Positions 1 to 5,819 of a DNA stretch of 6,275 nucleotides are shown piece by piece. The translations under genes were made by a program, and so were the position numbers. Origin of the DNA: an uncultured Burkholderiales bacterium (lineage in GTDB: Bacteria > Pseudomonadota > Gammaproteobacteria > Burkholderiales > Burkholderiaceae). Within the stretch, counting starts at the first letter, position 1, and each line of letters opens with the position of its first letter. The stretch is from the NCBI GenBank assembly GCA_937891045.1, contig CALBEV010000034.1:1-6275 (forward strand), given 5' to 3'. The notes under the pieces were generated by a model. That model was not told the origin of the DNA. It saw only the letters and a list, made by a program, of their open reading frames with translations, and made no database searches.

Positions 1-1
1 T

Positions 2-94
2 GTTAAGTTATTTAGTATGCATCAACAGGGGATAATTTCAAAAAATAGATCAAATAAGTTTCAAATTTTGTCTCAAATTTGCAAAAAGTATTAA
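2..94 (+). CDS. Possible 3' end of an unidentified low-G+C gene, cut by the window edge
   Basis: From position 2 one + strand frame is open for 30 codons and ends in TAA at 92-94, directly before a terminator that also works in this direction. The tail is rich in Lys, Asn, Gln and Ser and ends in ICKKY. The stretch is about 24% G+C, far below the rest of the window, so if it is coding the gene is probably acquired DNA or of atypical composition. No start, motif or family can be seen. A minus-strand frame is also open for about 26 codons here, so openness alone is weak evidence. The alternative is plain A+T-rich intergenic DNA. Confidence 0.25.
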   Translation, partial: VKLFSMHQQGIISKNRSNKFQILSQICKKY

Positions 95-120
95 AAAAGG
101 GTGCCGAGGCACCCTTTTTT
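93..120. terminator. Bidirectional intrinsic terminator downstream of pilA
   Basis: A 6-bp G+C-rich stem, GGGTGC (99-104) and GCACCC (109-114), encloses a CGAG tetraloop. Six A precede it (93-98) and six T follow it (115-120), so either strand gives a hairpin followed by a U-tract. It lies 34 bp past the pilA stop and would end the minus-strand transcript. The symmetric form also suits a convergent gene arriving from the left. Confidence 0.9.
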
Positions 121-148
121 GGAAGGAAGAAAACGTCTTGTGCCGTTG

Positions 149-661
149 TCAGCGGCACTCGGAGGGCGCATACCGCGCCTCGAGGGATGCAGCGGCGGCG
201 AGTGTCACGCCGGTGGGGCCGGTGGCGCCTTTGGCCAGGCAGCGCCAGCTGACGGTGCCTTGGTCGGGCACGGCAAATTCGGCCGTGGCGTCTGGCAAGC
301 CGGTGGCGGCCGCGGTGGTGCCGGTGAACGGCACCAAGAGCAAACTGCCGTTGCCCGCCGCCTTGCTGGTGGTGATGGTGATGACGCCGGTTTTGGCCTC
401 GACCGCGATGCTCGACAGGTTGGGCGTGGCGGCTGGTGCGGTGAAACCGGCCGCATAGCCATTGGTGGAGGCGCTGCCACTGCCCAGCACGTCGATGACA
501 TTGGTTTTGGCCATGCCTGCCAAGCGCAGGCCTTCGCTGACGCGGGCGCGCACGCTGTAGTCTTGATAGGCGGGGATGGCTTGCGAGGCGAGGATGCCGA
601 TGATGGCGACCACCACCATGAGTTCAATCAGGGTGAAGCCGCTTTGAGTAGAGATGCGCAT
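149..661 (-). CDS. pilA: Type IV pilin major subunit, PilA-like
   Basis: Encodes a 170-residue prepilin. It has a short leader (MRISTQSG) cut by prepilin peptidase after Gly8, then the class IVa N-terminus [16 protein letters not shown] with Glu at mature position 5. This helix anchors the subunit in the inner membrane and packs into the pilus core. Pro30 (mature 22) and the [14 protein letters not shown] stretch are typical of betaproteobacterial pilins. Cys141 and Cys169 fit the C-terminal disulphide-bonded D-region loop. The start at 661 is chosen because AAGGAG lies 6 nt upstream and the leader has the normal length; an upstream TTG at 691 would add ten residues to the leader. Gln27 (mature 19) is an unusual polar residue in the hydrophobic helix. 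The middle of the protein is rich in Ala, Thr and Gly, as in variable pilin head domains. It follows terC by 105 bp and ends before a strong terminator. Whether it is the main pilin or one of several copies cannot be told here. Confidence 0.93.
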   Translation of the reverse strand: MRISTQSGFTLIELMVVVAIIGILASQAIPAYQDYSVRARVSEGLRLAGMAKTNVIDVLGSGSASTNGYAAGFTAPAATPNLSSIAVEAKTGVITITTSKAAGNGSLLLVPFTGTTAAATGLPDATAEFAVPDQGTVSWRCLAKGATGPTGVTLAAAASLEARYAPSECR

Positions 662-662
662 G

Positions 663-693
663 GTTTGCTCCTTGGGGGTTGAATGGAGCAAAC
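663..693 (-). promoter_or_regulatory. Leader hairpin that encloses the pilA Shine-Dalgarno sequence
   Basis: On the minus strand GTTTGCTCC (693-685) and GGAGCAAAC (671-663) form a perfect 9-bp stem around a 13-nt loop. The pilA Shine-Dalgarno AAGGAG (673-668) has its GGAG inside the 3' arm, and the stem ends one nucleotide before the ATG. In RNA this would hide the ribosome binding site, so translation would depend on opening of the hairpin by temperature, a small RNA, a protein, or ribosome standby. The pairing is read directly; the regulatory role is inferred. It only forms if transcription starts upstream of position 693. Confidence 0.5.
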
Positions 694-741
694 ATTGTTG
701 AAACGAAGCGCTGCGCGGGGATGAAGTCGCGCATCGTGAAT

Positions 742-760
742 CTGTGAGCCAAGCTCACAG
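742..760 (-). terminator. Hairpin between terC and pilA; possible weak terminator or processing site
   Basis: A perfect 8-bp inverted repeat, CTGTGAGC (742-749) and GCTCACAG (753-760), with a 3-nt loop starts 6 bp past the terC stop. No T-run follows on the minus strand, so it is not a standard intrinsic terminator. It could end the sucCD-terC transcript with a factor, protect its 3' end, or mark a processing point before pilA. Confidence 0.45.
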
Positions 761-766
761 GAGACG

Positions 767-1510
767 TTAAGGGGACAGTTCGCGGCTCAAATCAGCGGCC
801 CGGCCATAGCGCTTTTTGGCTTGCCCGACCAAGATCACCAAAACAGCACCCAAGACACCGGCCGTTTGGTAGAACCAGTTGGCGACTTTGAAGCCGCCAT
901 CAGCCAGCACCTGGCTGGGCACGTAGGCCTGCAAAGCCGGGTCGGTGGCGGCCATGGTGCCGGCAATCCAACCCATCAACATGCCGCCCAAGGTGATGAC
1001 CCAGGGAAAGCGGTCCATCAGGCGCAACACGATGCTGCTGCCCCACACGACGATGGGGATGCTAAAGAGCAGACCAAACACCACCAACACCATTTGGTGG
1101 TCGCCGCCACCGGCTTGCGCCGCCGCGGCCACACCCACCACGTTGTCGATGCTCATGACCAAGTCGGCCACCACGATGGTTTTGACCGCCGCCCACAATT
1201 TGTCGCTGGCGCTGATCTCGTGGTCTTCGCCCTCGTCGGTCAAGAGCTTGATGCCGATCCACATCAGCAACACCGCACCCACCAGCTTCAAGTAGGGAAT
1301 GCCGAGCAAAGTGAGGGCCACACCAATCAGGGCGACGCGGATGATGATGGCCCCAGCGGTGCCCAGCAAAATACCACGGCGGCGTTGGTGCTCGGGCAAG
1401 CCACGGCAGGCCATGGCGATGACGATGGCGTTGTCGCCGCCGAGCAAGATGTCGATCAGGATGATTTGACCAACGGCCAACCAAAAGACGGGGTCGTTGA
1501 GCAGTTCCAT
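767..1510 (-). CDS. TerC family integral membrane protein (YjbE-like), probable metal-ion exporter
   Basis: Encodes 247 residues, almost all in hydrophobic segments (roughly 8-34, 47-70, 74-91, 107-131, 140-162, 170-188 and 213-230), which fits the seven-helix TerC fold in the inner membrane. The two family signatures are present: ILIDILLGGDNA around residues 17-28 with Asp20, Asp26 and Asn27, and ADLVMSIDN at 115-123 with Asp116, Asp122 and Asn123. These acidic residues in the membrane are the proposed ion site. Characterised TerC relatives (E. coli Alx, Bacillus MeeF and MeeY) export manganese; the substrate of this one is inferred. There is no sign of a tellurite-resistance cluster. The start ATG touches the sucD stop (TAA|ATG), with only a weak AAGG about 10 nt upstream, so translation is probably coupled to sucD. 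It is the third gene of the sucC-sucD-terC operon, a linkage I recall as common in Burkholderiales. Confidence 0.9.
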   Translation of the reverse strand: MELLNDPVFWLAVGQIILIDILLGGDNAIVIAMACRGLPEHQRRRGILLGTAGAIIIRVALIGVALTLLGIPYLKLVGAVLLMWIGIKLLTDEGEDHEISASDKLWAAVKTIVVADLVMSIDNVVGVAAAAQAGGGDHQMVLVVFGLLFSIPIVVWGSSIVLRLMDRFPWVITLGGMLMGWIAGTMAATDPALQAYVPSQVLADGGFKVANWFYQTAGVLGAVLVILVGQAKKRYGRAADLSRELSP

Positions 1511-2404
1511 TTAAAGCAAGGCCTTGAGCAGCTTGCCCATTTCAGACGGGTTGCGGGTGATTTTGAAACCGCACTCTTCCATCACCGCCAACTTGGCTTC
1601 GGCCGTGTCGGCCCCGCCACTGATGAGCGCACCAGCGTGGCCCATGCGCTTGCCCGCAGGTGCGGTGACACCGGCGATGAAACCGACGATGGGTTTTTTC
1701 ATGTGGGCTTTGCACCAGCGCGCGGCGTCGGCTTCGTCCGGTCCACCGATTTCACCAATCATGATGACGGCATCGGTGTCGGGGTCGTCGTTGAAAGCAC
1801 GCATGACGTCGATGTGCTTCAAGCCGTTGATCGGGTCGCCGCCAATGCCCACCGCACTGGACTGGCCCAAACCGATTTCGGTGAGCTGCGCCACCGCTTC
1901 GTAGGTGAGCGTGCCAGAGCGAGACACCACGCCAATGCGGCCTTTGCGGTGGATGTGGCCGGGCATGATGCCGATCTTGATTTCGTCCGGGGTGATGAGG
2001 CCGGGGCAGTTGGGGCCCAGCAGCAGGGTGCGTTTGCCGCCTGCGGCTTCTTTGGCCTTCATTCTGTTGCGCACGTTCAGCATGTCGCGCACGGGGATGC
2101 CTTCGGTGATGCAAATCGCCAAGTCCAGATCGGCTTCAACCGCTTCCCAGATCGCGTCGGCAGCGCCAGCGGGCGGCACATAAATGACCGACACGGTGGC
2201 ACCGGTTTGCTGCGCGGCTTCTTTCACCGAGGCGTAGATGGGGATGTTGAAGATGGATTCGCCAGCCTTCTTGGGGTTCACGCCCGCCACAAAACACTGT
2301 TGGCCGTTGGCGTATTCTTGGCATTTTTCGGTGTGGAACTGACCGGTTTTGCCGGTGATGCCTTGGGTGATGACGCGGGTGTCTTTATTGATGTAGATGG
2401 ACAT
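1511..2404 (-). CDS. sucD: Succinyl-CoA synthetase (ADP-forming) alpha subunit
   Basis: Encodes the 297-residue alpha subunit of succinyl-CoA synthetase (EC 6.2.1.5), which interconverts succinyl-CoA and succinate with ATP formation in the TCA cycle. The N-terminal CoA-binding Rossmann domain shows GITGKTG at 15-21, and VNPKKAG follows at 42-48. CITEGIP (98-104) and GPNCPG (130-135) are conserved family motifs. The C-terminal ligase domain has Glu218 in IGEIGG and the histidine that becomes phosphorylated, His256, in GHAGA. Length is normal and all key residues are intact. The start is 3 nt after the sucC stop (TGA-AAC-ATG), so the two subunits, which work as a complex, are made together. Its stop abuts the terC start. 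Confidence 0.98.
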   Translation of the reverse strand: MSIYINKDTRVITQGITGKTGQFHTEKCQEYANGQQCFVAGVNPKKAGESIFNIPIYASVKEAAQQTGATVSVIYVPPAGAADAIWEAVEADLDLAICITEGIPVRDMLNVRNRMKAKEAAGGKRTLLLGPNCPGLITPDEIKIGIMPGHIHRKGRIGVVSRSGTLTYEAVAQLTEIGLGQSSAVGIGGDPINGLKHIDVMRAFNDDPDTDAVIMIGEIGGPDEADAARWCKAHMKKPIVGFIAGVTAPAGKRMGHAGALISGGADTAEAKLAVMEECGFKITRNPSEMGKLLKALL

Positions 2405-2407
2405 GTT

Positions 2408-3571
2408 TCAAGCTTTCAGTGCGGCCACGACGGCTTGCGCGGCGTCGGCCATGGTGTCGGCGCTGATGATGGGCAGGCCGGACTCGGCCAGCATCTTCTT
2501 GCCCAAATCTTCGTTGGTGCCCTTCATGCGCACCACCAGTGGCACGCTGAGGTTGACCGCTTTACACGCGGTGATCACGCCGTGGGCGATGGTGTCGCAT
2601 TTCATGATGCCGCCAAAGATGTTGACCAAGATCGCTTTGACCTTGGGGTTTTTCAACATGATCTTGAAGGCTTCGGTGACTTTTTCGGGGGTGGCGCCGC
2701 CGCCCACATCCAAGAAATTGGCGGGCTCGGCACCAAACAACTTGATGGTGTCCATGGTGGCCATGGCCAAGCCAGCGCCATTGACCAAACAACCGATGTT
2801 GCCGTCCAAAGAGATGTAGGCCAAATCGAACTTCGAGGCTTCCACTTCGGCCGGGTCTTCCTCGTCCAAGTCGCGCAAGGCGACGATGTCGGGGTGGCGG
2901 AACAAGGCGTTGCTGTCGAAGTTGAACTTGGCGTCCAGCGCAATGATGTTGCCTTTGCTGTCGCGGTTCAGTGGGTTGATTTCAACCAAAGACGCGTCGG
3001 TGTCCATGTAGCACTGGTAGAGCTTTTTAAACACATCCACAGCCTGTGCGGTGGCGTCGGCGGGCAGGCCAATCGCTTGGGCAATCTTCGTGGCTTGCGC
3101 GTCGCCCAAACCAGCCAGCGGGTCGATGAATTCGGTGATGATTTTCTCGGGCGTGCTGTGCGCCACTTCCTCGATGTCCATGCCGCCTTCGCTGGAGGCG
3201 ATGAACGCAATTTGCTGCGTGGCACGGTCGGTGACCAGGGAGACGTAATATTCTTTTTGGATGTCAGCGCCGTCTTCGATATAGAGGCGTCGGACCTTTT
3301 GGCCCTCAGGTCCGGTTTGGTGGGTTTTGAGCTGCATGCCCAAAATCTCGGAAGCCAAGCGTTTGACGTCATCAATGCTCTTGGCCACTTTGACGCCGCC
3401 GCCTTTGCCACGGCCACCGGCGTGGATTTGCGCCTTGACCACCCAAACTGGGCCGCCGAGTTTTTGCGCAGCCTCAACCGCCTCTTGCACTGTGAAGGCC
3501 GCGATGCCGCGTGGCACGGGCACACCAAACTGACGCAAGATGTCCTTGCCTTGGTATTCGTGAATTTTCAT
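2408..3571 (-). CDS. sucC: Succinyl-CoA synthetase (ADP-forming) beta subunit
   Basis: Encodes the 387-residue beta subunit, which binds nucleotide and magnesium and partners SucD. The ATP-grasp domain begins [12 protein letters not shown] and has Lys46 (VKAQIHAGG) and the glycine-rich GRGKGGG at 53-59. EINPL at 197-201 and LDAK at 212-215 provide Asn199 and Asp213, the magnesium ligands known from E. coli SucC. The C-terminal CoA-ligase domain contains [18 protein letters not shown] (257-274), FLDVGGGA (286-293) and [11 protein letters not shown]. Length matches E. coli SucC closely. It is the first gene of the sucC-sucD-terC unit. The ribosome binding site is poor (GAAAGCGAG region), and the promoter should lie in the 179-bp gap shared with divergent argC. 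Confidence 0.98.
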   Translation of the reverse strand: MKIHEYQGKDILRQFGVPVPRGIAAFTVQEAVEAAQKLGGPVWVVKAQIHAGGRGKGGGVKVAKSIDDVKRLASEILGMQLKTHQTGPEGQKVRRLYIEDGADIQKEYYVSLVTDRATQQIAFIASSEGGMDIEEVAHSTPEKIITEFIDPLAGLGDAQATKIAQAIGLPADATAQAVDVFKKLYQCYMDTDASLVEINPLNRDSKGNIIALDAKFNFDSNALFRHPDIVALRDLDEEDPAEVEASKFDLAYISLDGNIGCLVNGAGLAMATMDTIKLFGAEPANFLDVGGGATPEKVTEAFKIMLKNPKVKAILVNIFGGIMKCDTIAHGVITACKAVNLSVPLVVRMKGTNEDLGKKMLAESGLPIISADTMADAAQAVVAALKA

Positions 3572-3649
3572 GAAGACTCGCTTTCAATTCGGCAGCGCTA
3601 GGGGGCCGCCTGACGTTTTCTCAAACCCAGTATGGCTGAACTGGCACGA

Positions 3650-3678
3650 AATGTATCATGGTGCATTGCATCAAAATG
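3650..3678 (-). promoter_or_regulatory. Candidate sucC promoter with extended -10
   Basis: Reading the minus strand, TGATACATT (3658-3650) resembles an extended -10 (TGn followed by TACATT). At 17 bp spacing the -35 would be CATTTT (3678-3673), a poor match; an extended -10 can compensate. The start site would fall about 70 nt before sucC. The -35 zone lies within the inverted repeat at 3667-3691, so a protein bound there could block it. This rests on motif matching only. Confidence 0.3.
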
Positions 3679-3691
3679 CGCGTTTGATGCA
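3667..3691. promoter_or_regulatory. Perfect inverted repeat between sucC and argC, candidate operator
   Basis: TGCATCAAA (3667-3675) and TTTGATGCA (3683-3691) are perfect 9-bp inverted arms around a 7-bp centre; the arm centres are 16 bp apart. The site sits in the middle of the divergent sucC-argC intergenic region, where a dimeric regulator could affect either gene. No T-run follows, and no gene ends here, so it is not a terminator. The binding protein is unknown, and I do not recognise the motif. Confidence 0.45.
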
Positions 3692-3750
3692 CAAATGACA
3701 TCAGGCTGACACGATGTGCGCATGACTTTGGAGAGGGCGGCAGCAGCAAC

Positions 3751-4674
3751 ATGGCAAAGGTTTTCATCGACGGCGAAGCCGGTACCACCGGCTTGCAAAT
3801 CCGCGAGCGTTTGGCGCTGCTGCCAAGCATTGAGCTGCTCAGCATCGACCCGGCCAAGCGTAAAGACCCGGCGGCCAAAGCCGCCTTGATGGCCACGGTG
3901 GACCTGGTGATTTTGTGCCTGCACGATGATGCGGCCCGTGAATCCGTGGCCATGATCGACGCATTGAGCGGTCCCCGCCCGCGCATCATTGATGCGTCTA
4001 CGGCGCACCGCACCCACGCCGAATGGGTCTACGGTTTTCCAGAACTGGCTGTGGGCCAGGCCGACAAAGTGCGCCATGCCCAACGGGTGGCCAACCCCGG
4101 TTGCTATGCCACCGGCGCCATCGCTCTGATCCGCCCGCTGATTGAAGCAGGCTTGTTGCCGCGCCACTTCCCCTTGTGCTTGCCCTCGGTGAGCGGTTAT
4201 TCGGGCGGCGGCAGAACCATGATCGAGGCCTATGAAGCGGGCACCGCGCCCTTGTTTGAGGCCTATGCGCTGGGCCTGGAGCACAAACATATTCCGGAAA
4301 TCATGCATTGCACGGGTTTGACTTGCCGCCCTTTGTTTGTGCCGAGTGTGGGCAACTTCAAGCAAGGCATGTTGGTGCAGATTCCGCTGCATTTGTCGGC
4401 CTTAGCCGGTGTGAAAGCGCATGATTTGCATGACGCACTGGCAGCGCATTACGCCCAAACCAACGACGTGGCCGAGCCCTGTGTGAGCGTGTTGCCGCCG
4501 ACTGCCGACCTGAAGCTGGACGCCACGGCGTTGAACGACAGCAACCGCATGGAGTTGCGGGTGTTTGCCAACGAGGCGCATGGGCATGTGGTGCTGATGG
4601 CCCGCTTAGACAACCTGGGCAAGGGCGCGAGTGGCGCGGCGGTGCAGAACCTGCGGCTGATGCTGGGGGTTTGA
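3751..4674 (+). CDS. argC: N-acetyl-gamma-glutamyl-phosphate reductase, type 2 (short form)
   Basis: Encodes 307 residues. ArgC reduces N-acetyl-glutamyl phosphate to N-acetyl-glutamate semialdehyde with NADPH, the third step of arginine synthesis, in the cytoplasm. The N-terminal NAD(P)-binding loop GEAGTTG (8-14), followed by LQIRERL, is the mark of the short type 2 enzymes (about 310 residues) rather than the longer GxSGYxG type 1. Cys118 in NPGCYATGA is the catalytic cysteine. SGYSGGGR (148-155), HKHIPE (178-183, His180 the likely acid/base) and the end [17 protein letters not shown] are all conserved. Start: ATG at 3751 gives the expected MAKVFIDG N-terminus; a purine-rich GGAGAGGG (3730-3737) lies 13 nt upstream, rather far. 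It is transcribed alone, away from sucC and towards recX, with repeats downstream. It looks intact. No other arg gene is in view, so it may be one of two argC genes. Confidence 0.95.
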   Translation: MAKVFIDGEAGTTGLQIRERLALLPSIELLSIDPAKRKDPAAKAALMATVDLVILCLHDDAARESVAMIDALSGPRPRIIDASTAHRTHAEWVYGFPELAVGQADKVRHAQRVANPGCYATGAIALIRPLIEAGLLPRHFPLCLPSVSGYSGGGRTMIEAYEAGTAPLFEAYALGLEHKHIPEIMHCTGLTCRPLFVPSVGNFKQGMLVQIPLHLSALAGVKAHDLHDALAAHYAQTNDVAEPCVSVLPPTADLKLDATALNDSNRMELRVFANEAHGHVVLMARLDNLGKGASGAAVQNLRLMLGV

Positions 4675-4718
4675 GGTTCGTCAAGTTTCGTCATCGGACA
4701 GGAAGACACCCATGATCC

Positions 4719-4869
4719 GCCCGCCATGGTCGGCAATCAGGCGTGACTTCCTTGTGTTTTAAGAAGTCACGCTCAAGCCGCCCGCCATGGGGACTCATTT
4801 TTCTGGTCTTTCGCTCAAAAAATGGTCCCCAGGCCGTGCGGCTCTGAAGTGATTTTTCGGTCCAAGGTG
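4719..4869. repeat. Intergenic direct repeat, copy 1 (151 bp, two hairpins)
   Basis: Matches 4994-5144 at a constant offset of 275 bp with 13 mismatches and no gaps (138/151), including an identical 80-bp core (4774-4853). It holds two hairpins. The first pairs GCGTGACTT (4741-4749) plus CTTG with TAAG plus AAGTCACGC (4764-4772), with one bulged base and a 5-nt loop. The second pairs GGGGAC-t-CATTTTT (4789-4802) with AAAAATG-GTCCCC (4818-4830), one bulge and a 15-nt loop. Open frames through it on the minus strand (for example WGPFFERKTRKMSPHGG) are repeated with the DNA and do not look like a conserved protein. It begins 45 bp after argC. It is probably a dispersed, non-autonomous intergenic element; no transposase is present. 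Confidence 0.85.
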
Positions 4870-4937
4870 GCGCGGTTTGCGAAAATTCGCTTTCATAAAC
4901 TTCGCCAGCCAAACAAACCACTTCAGCTTGCGAACAT

Positions 4938-5000
4938 GGTGGGTCGGCCCGCGTAGCGAACGTCGCAGCTCTGCTGCGGTGAGCGGCGGACGAGCCCACC
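4938..5000. repeat. Nested inverted repeat in the spacer between the two repeat copies
   Basis: GGTGGG (4938-4943) pairs with CCCACC (4995-5000), partly overlapping the left end of copy 2. Inside, CGCAGC (4964-4969) and GCTGCG (4973-4978) form a 6-bp stem with a 3-nt loop. The outer arms continue imperfectly (TCGGCCCGC against GCGGACGAG). A smaller GCGAA/TTCGC pair is at 4879-4890. The spacer 4870-4993 thus looks like part of a composite structured element. No gene is seen in it. Confidence 0.55.
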
Positions 5001-5144
5001 GTGGTCGGCAAGCCAACGTGACTTTCTTGTGCTTCAAGAAGTCACGCACAAGCCGCCCGCCATGGGGACTCATTTTTCTGGTCTTTCGCTCAAAAAATGG
5101 TCCCCAGGCCGTGCGGCTCTGAAGTGATGTTTCGGCGCAAGGTG
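4994..5144. repeat. Intergenic direct repeat, copy 2 (151 bp, two hairpins)
   Basis: Second copy of the element at 4719-4869. The first hairpin is CGTGACTT (5017-5024), bulged T, CTTG, loop TGCTT, CAAG, AAGTCACG (5039-5046). Here the base matching 4760 is C instead of T, turning a G-U pair of copy 1 into G-C, so pairing is kept although the sequence changes. The second hairpin (5064-5105) is identical to that of copy 1. The left edge of the copy forms the right arm of the spacer inverted repeat. It ends 46 bp before the recX stop. Confidence 0.85.
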
Positions 5145-5150
5145 AAGAGC

Positions 5151-5170
5151 AATTGGAATCTGACCCCAAT
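5151..5170. repeat. Short motif resembling a widespread GGGGTCAGATTCC intergenic repeat
   Basis: On the minus strand this reads ATTGGGGTCAGATTCC followed by AATT. ATTGG (5152-5156) and CCAAT (5166-5170) are inverted arms. I recall closely similar GGGGTCAGA-type strings recurring between genes in many proteobacteria, sometimes near REP-associated transposases, but cannot check this here. It lies between repeat copy 2 and the recX stop. Confidence 0.35.
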
Positions 5171-5190
5171 GACGAGGCTTAAGCGTGACT

Positions 5191-5661
5191 TCAGTCTTCC
5201 TCGACGCCCGCCACCACCTGCTTGACCACATCGCTGGAGAAACCACGTGTGGCCAAAAACCGGGCTTGCCGATTGCGCGTGGCAGCGTCGGTGGCAACAT
5301 GGCCGAATTTTTTCTGCCAAACCGCCAAAGCCCTCGCCAGCTCGGAGCCTTTCAAACCCGCCATGGTCTCGGCCACCAACTCGGGTGAGACACCCTTGGC
5401 CTGCAATTCTTGGCGCAAACGCATGCCGCCCAACTTGCCGGCGCGGCGGTTGACCAGGGTTTCGGCCACCCGGGTGTCGTCCACCAAGCCCTTGGCTTCG
5501 AGCTGGGCCAAGGCCTGCTCGACTTCCTCGGGGCTGGCGTTTTCGCTCACCAGCTTGTCTTGCAGCGCTTGGCGCGAGTATTCGCGTTGCGCCAGCAGGC
5601 TGACCGCGCGGGCTTTGACATTCGGTGCCCGCGCTTCTTTGCTGTTGGATGAATCGGCCAT
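5191..5661 (-). CDS. recX: Regulatory protein RecX
   Basis: Encodes 156 residues, the usual RecX size. RecX binds RecA filaments in the cytoplasm and limits their extension, tuning recombination and the SOS response. Three tandem three-helix repeats can be followed: about 14-50 (ARAVSLLAQREYSRQALQDKL), 51-95 (KGLVDDTRVAETLVNRRAGKLGG, then MRLRQELQAKGVS) and 100-150 (ending RFLATRGFSSDVVKQVV). ATG at 5661 is preferred because AGAGGTG lies 6 nt upstream and the protein starts MADSSNSKEARAP, a normal length before the first repeat. The frame stays open back to a GTG at 5823 overlapping the recA stop, which would add 54 Gly/Ala/Ser-rich residues; I think this is not used. Downstream of recA on the same strand, as is usual, and probably cotranscribed in part with it. 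The stop codon lies inside a 10-bp string shared with the neighbouring repeat. Confidence 0.93.
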   Translation of the reverse strand: MADSSNSKEARAPNVKARAVSLLAQREYSRQALQDKLVSENASPEEVEQALAQLEAKGLVDDTRVAETLVNRRAGKLGGMRLRQELQAKGVSPELVAETMAGLKGSELARALAVWQKKFGHVATDAATRNRQARFLATRGFSSDVVKQVVAGVEED

Positions 5662-5819
5662 CTGATGCACCTCTGAAAAAGGGCCCGCCTGTGCCCGCCC
5701 TCGGCCCAAGCTGGTGTGACTGTGGCCGCTGCTGGCAGCAACAGAGCCCGCGCTGTCCAGACCAGGGCTGGCCGCCCCGCCTTGGATCACCTTGAACGGC
5801 CACTGGACCGCAGCGCTTC
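5662..5819 (-). other. recA-recX intergenic spacer (158 bp)
   Basis: No separate gene is seen. One frame is open in continuity with recX but its Gly/Ala/Ser-rich translation resembles no known domain. Near the recX end, GGGC and GCCC can pair across 5679-5702 and are followed on the minus strand by TTTTT (5678-5674), which could act as a weak attenuator lowering recX expression relative to recA. The stem is short, so this is tentative. Confidence 0.35.

Noticed and set aside
101..682. 193-codon + strand frame opposite pilA
   Set aside because: Starts inside the terminator and is antisense to an intact pilin gene; Gly/Ala/His-rich with no motif.
662..691. Upstream TTG start for pilA adding ten residues
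   Set aside because: The ATG at 661 has AAGGAG at 6 nt and gives a standard 8-residue leader; the TTG would lie inside the leader hairpin and lacks a ribosome binding site.
694..760. Sigma-54 or sigma-70 promoter for pilA
   Set aside because: No GG-N10-GC sigma-54 pattern and no convincing -35/-10 pair could be found upstream of the leader hairpin, so none is called.
821..3601. Open frame of 926 codons on the + strand, antisense to terC, sucD and sucC
   Set aside because: It lies wholly opposite three well-recognised genes. Its His/Asp/Gly/Val/Ala-rich translation shows no domain and is what high-G+C codon bias produces on the opposite strand.
3598..4392. 264-codon minus-strand frame over argC
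   Set aside because: Antisense to a clearly conserved argC, with a His/Gln/Gly-rich translation and no recognisable domain.
4719..5144. CRISPR array
   Set aside because: There are only two copies, each 151 bp with a 124-bp spacer, and no cas gene; CRISPR repeats are far shorter and more numerous.
4691..5300. Minus-strand frames of 76 to 124 codons through the repeats, with the shared peptide WGPFFERKTRKMSPHGG
   Set aside because: The same peptide appears because the DNA is duplicated. The frames have no clear ribosome binding sites and span the hairpins, so they are best seen as open frames in repeat DNA.
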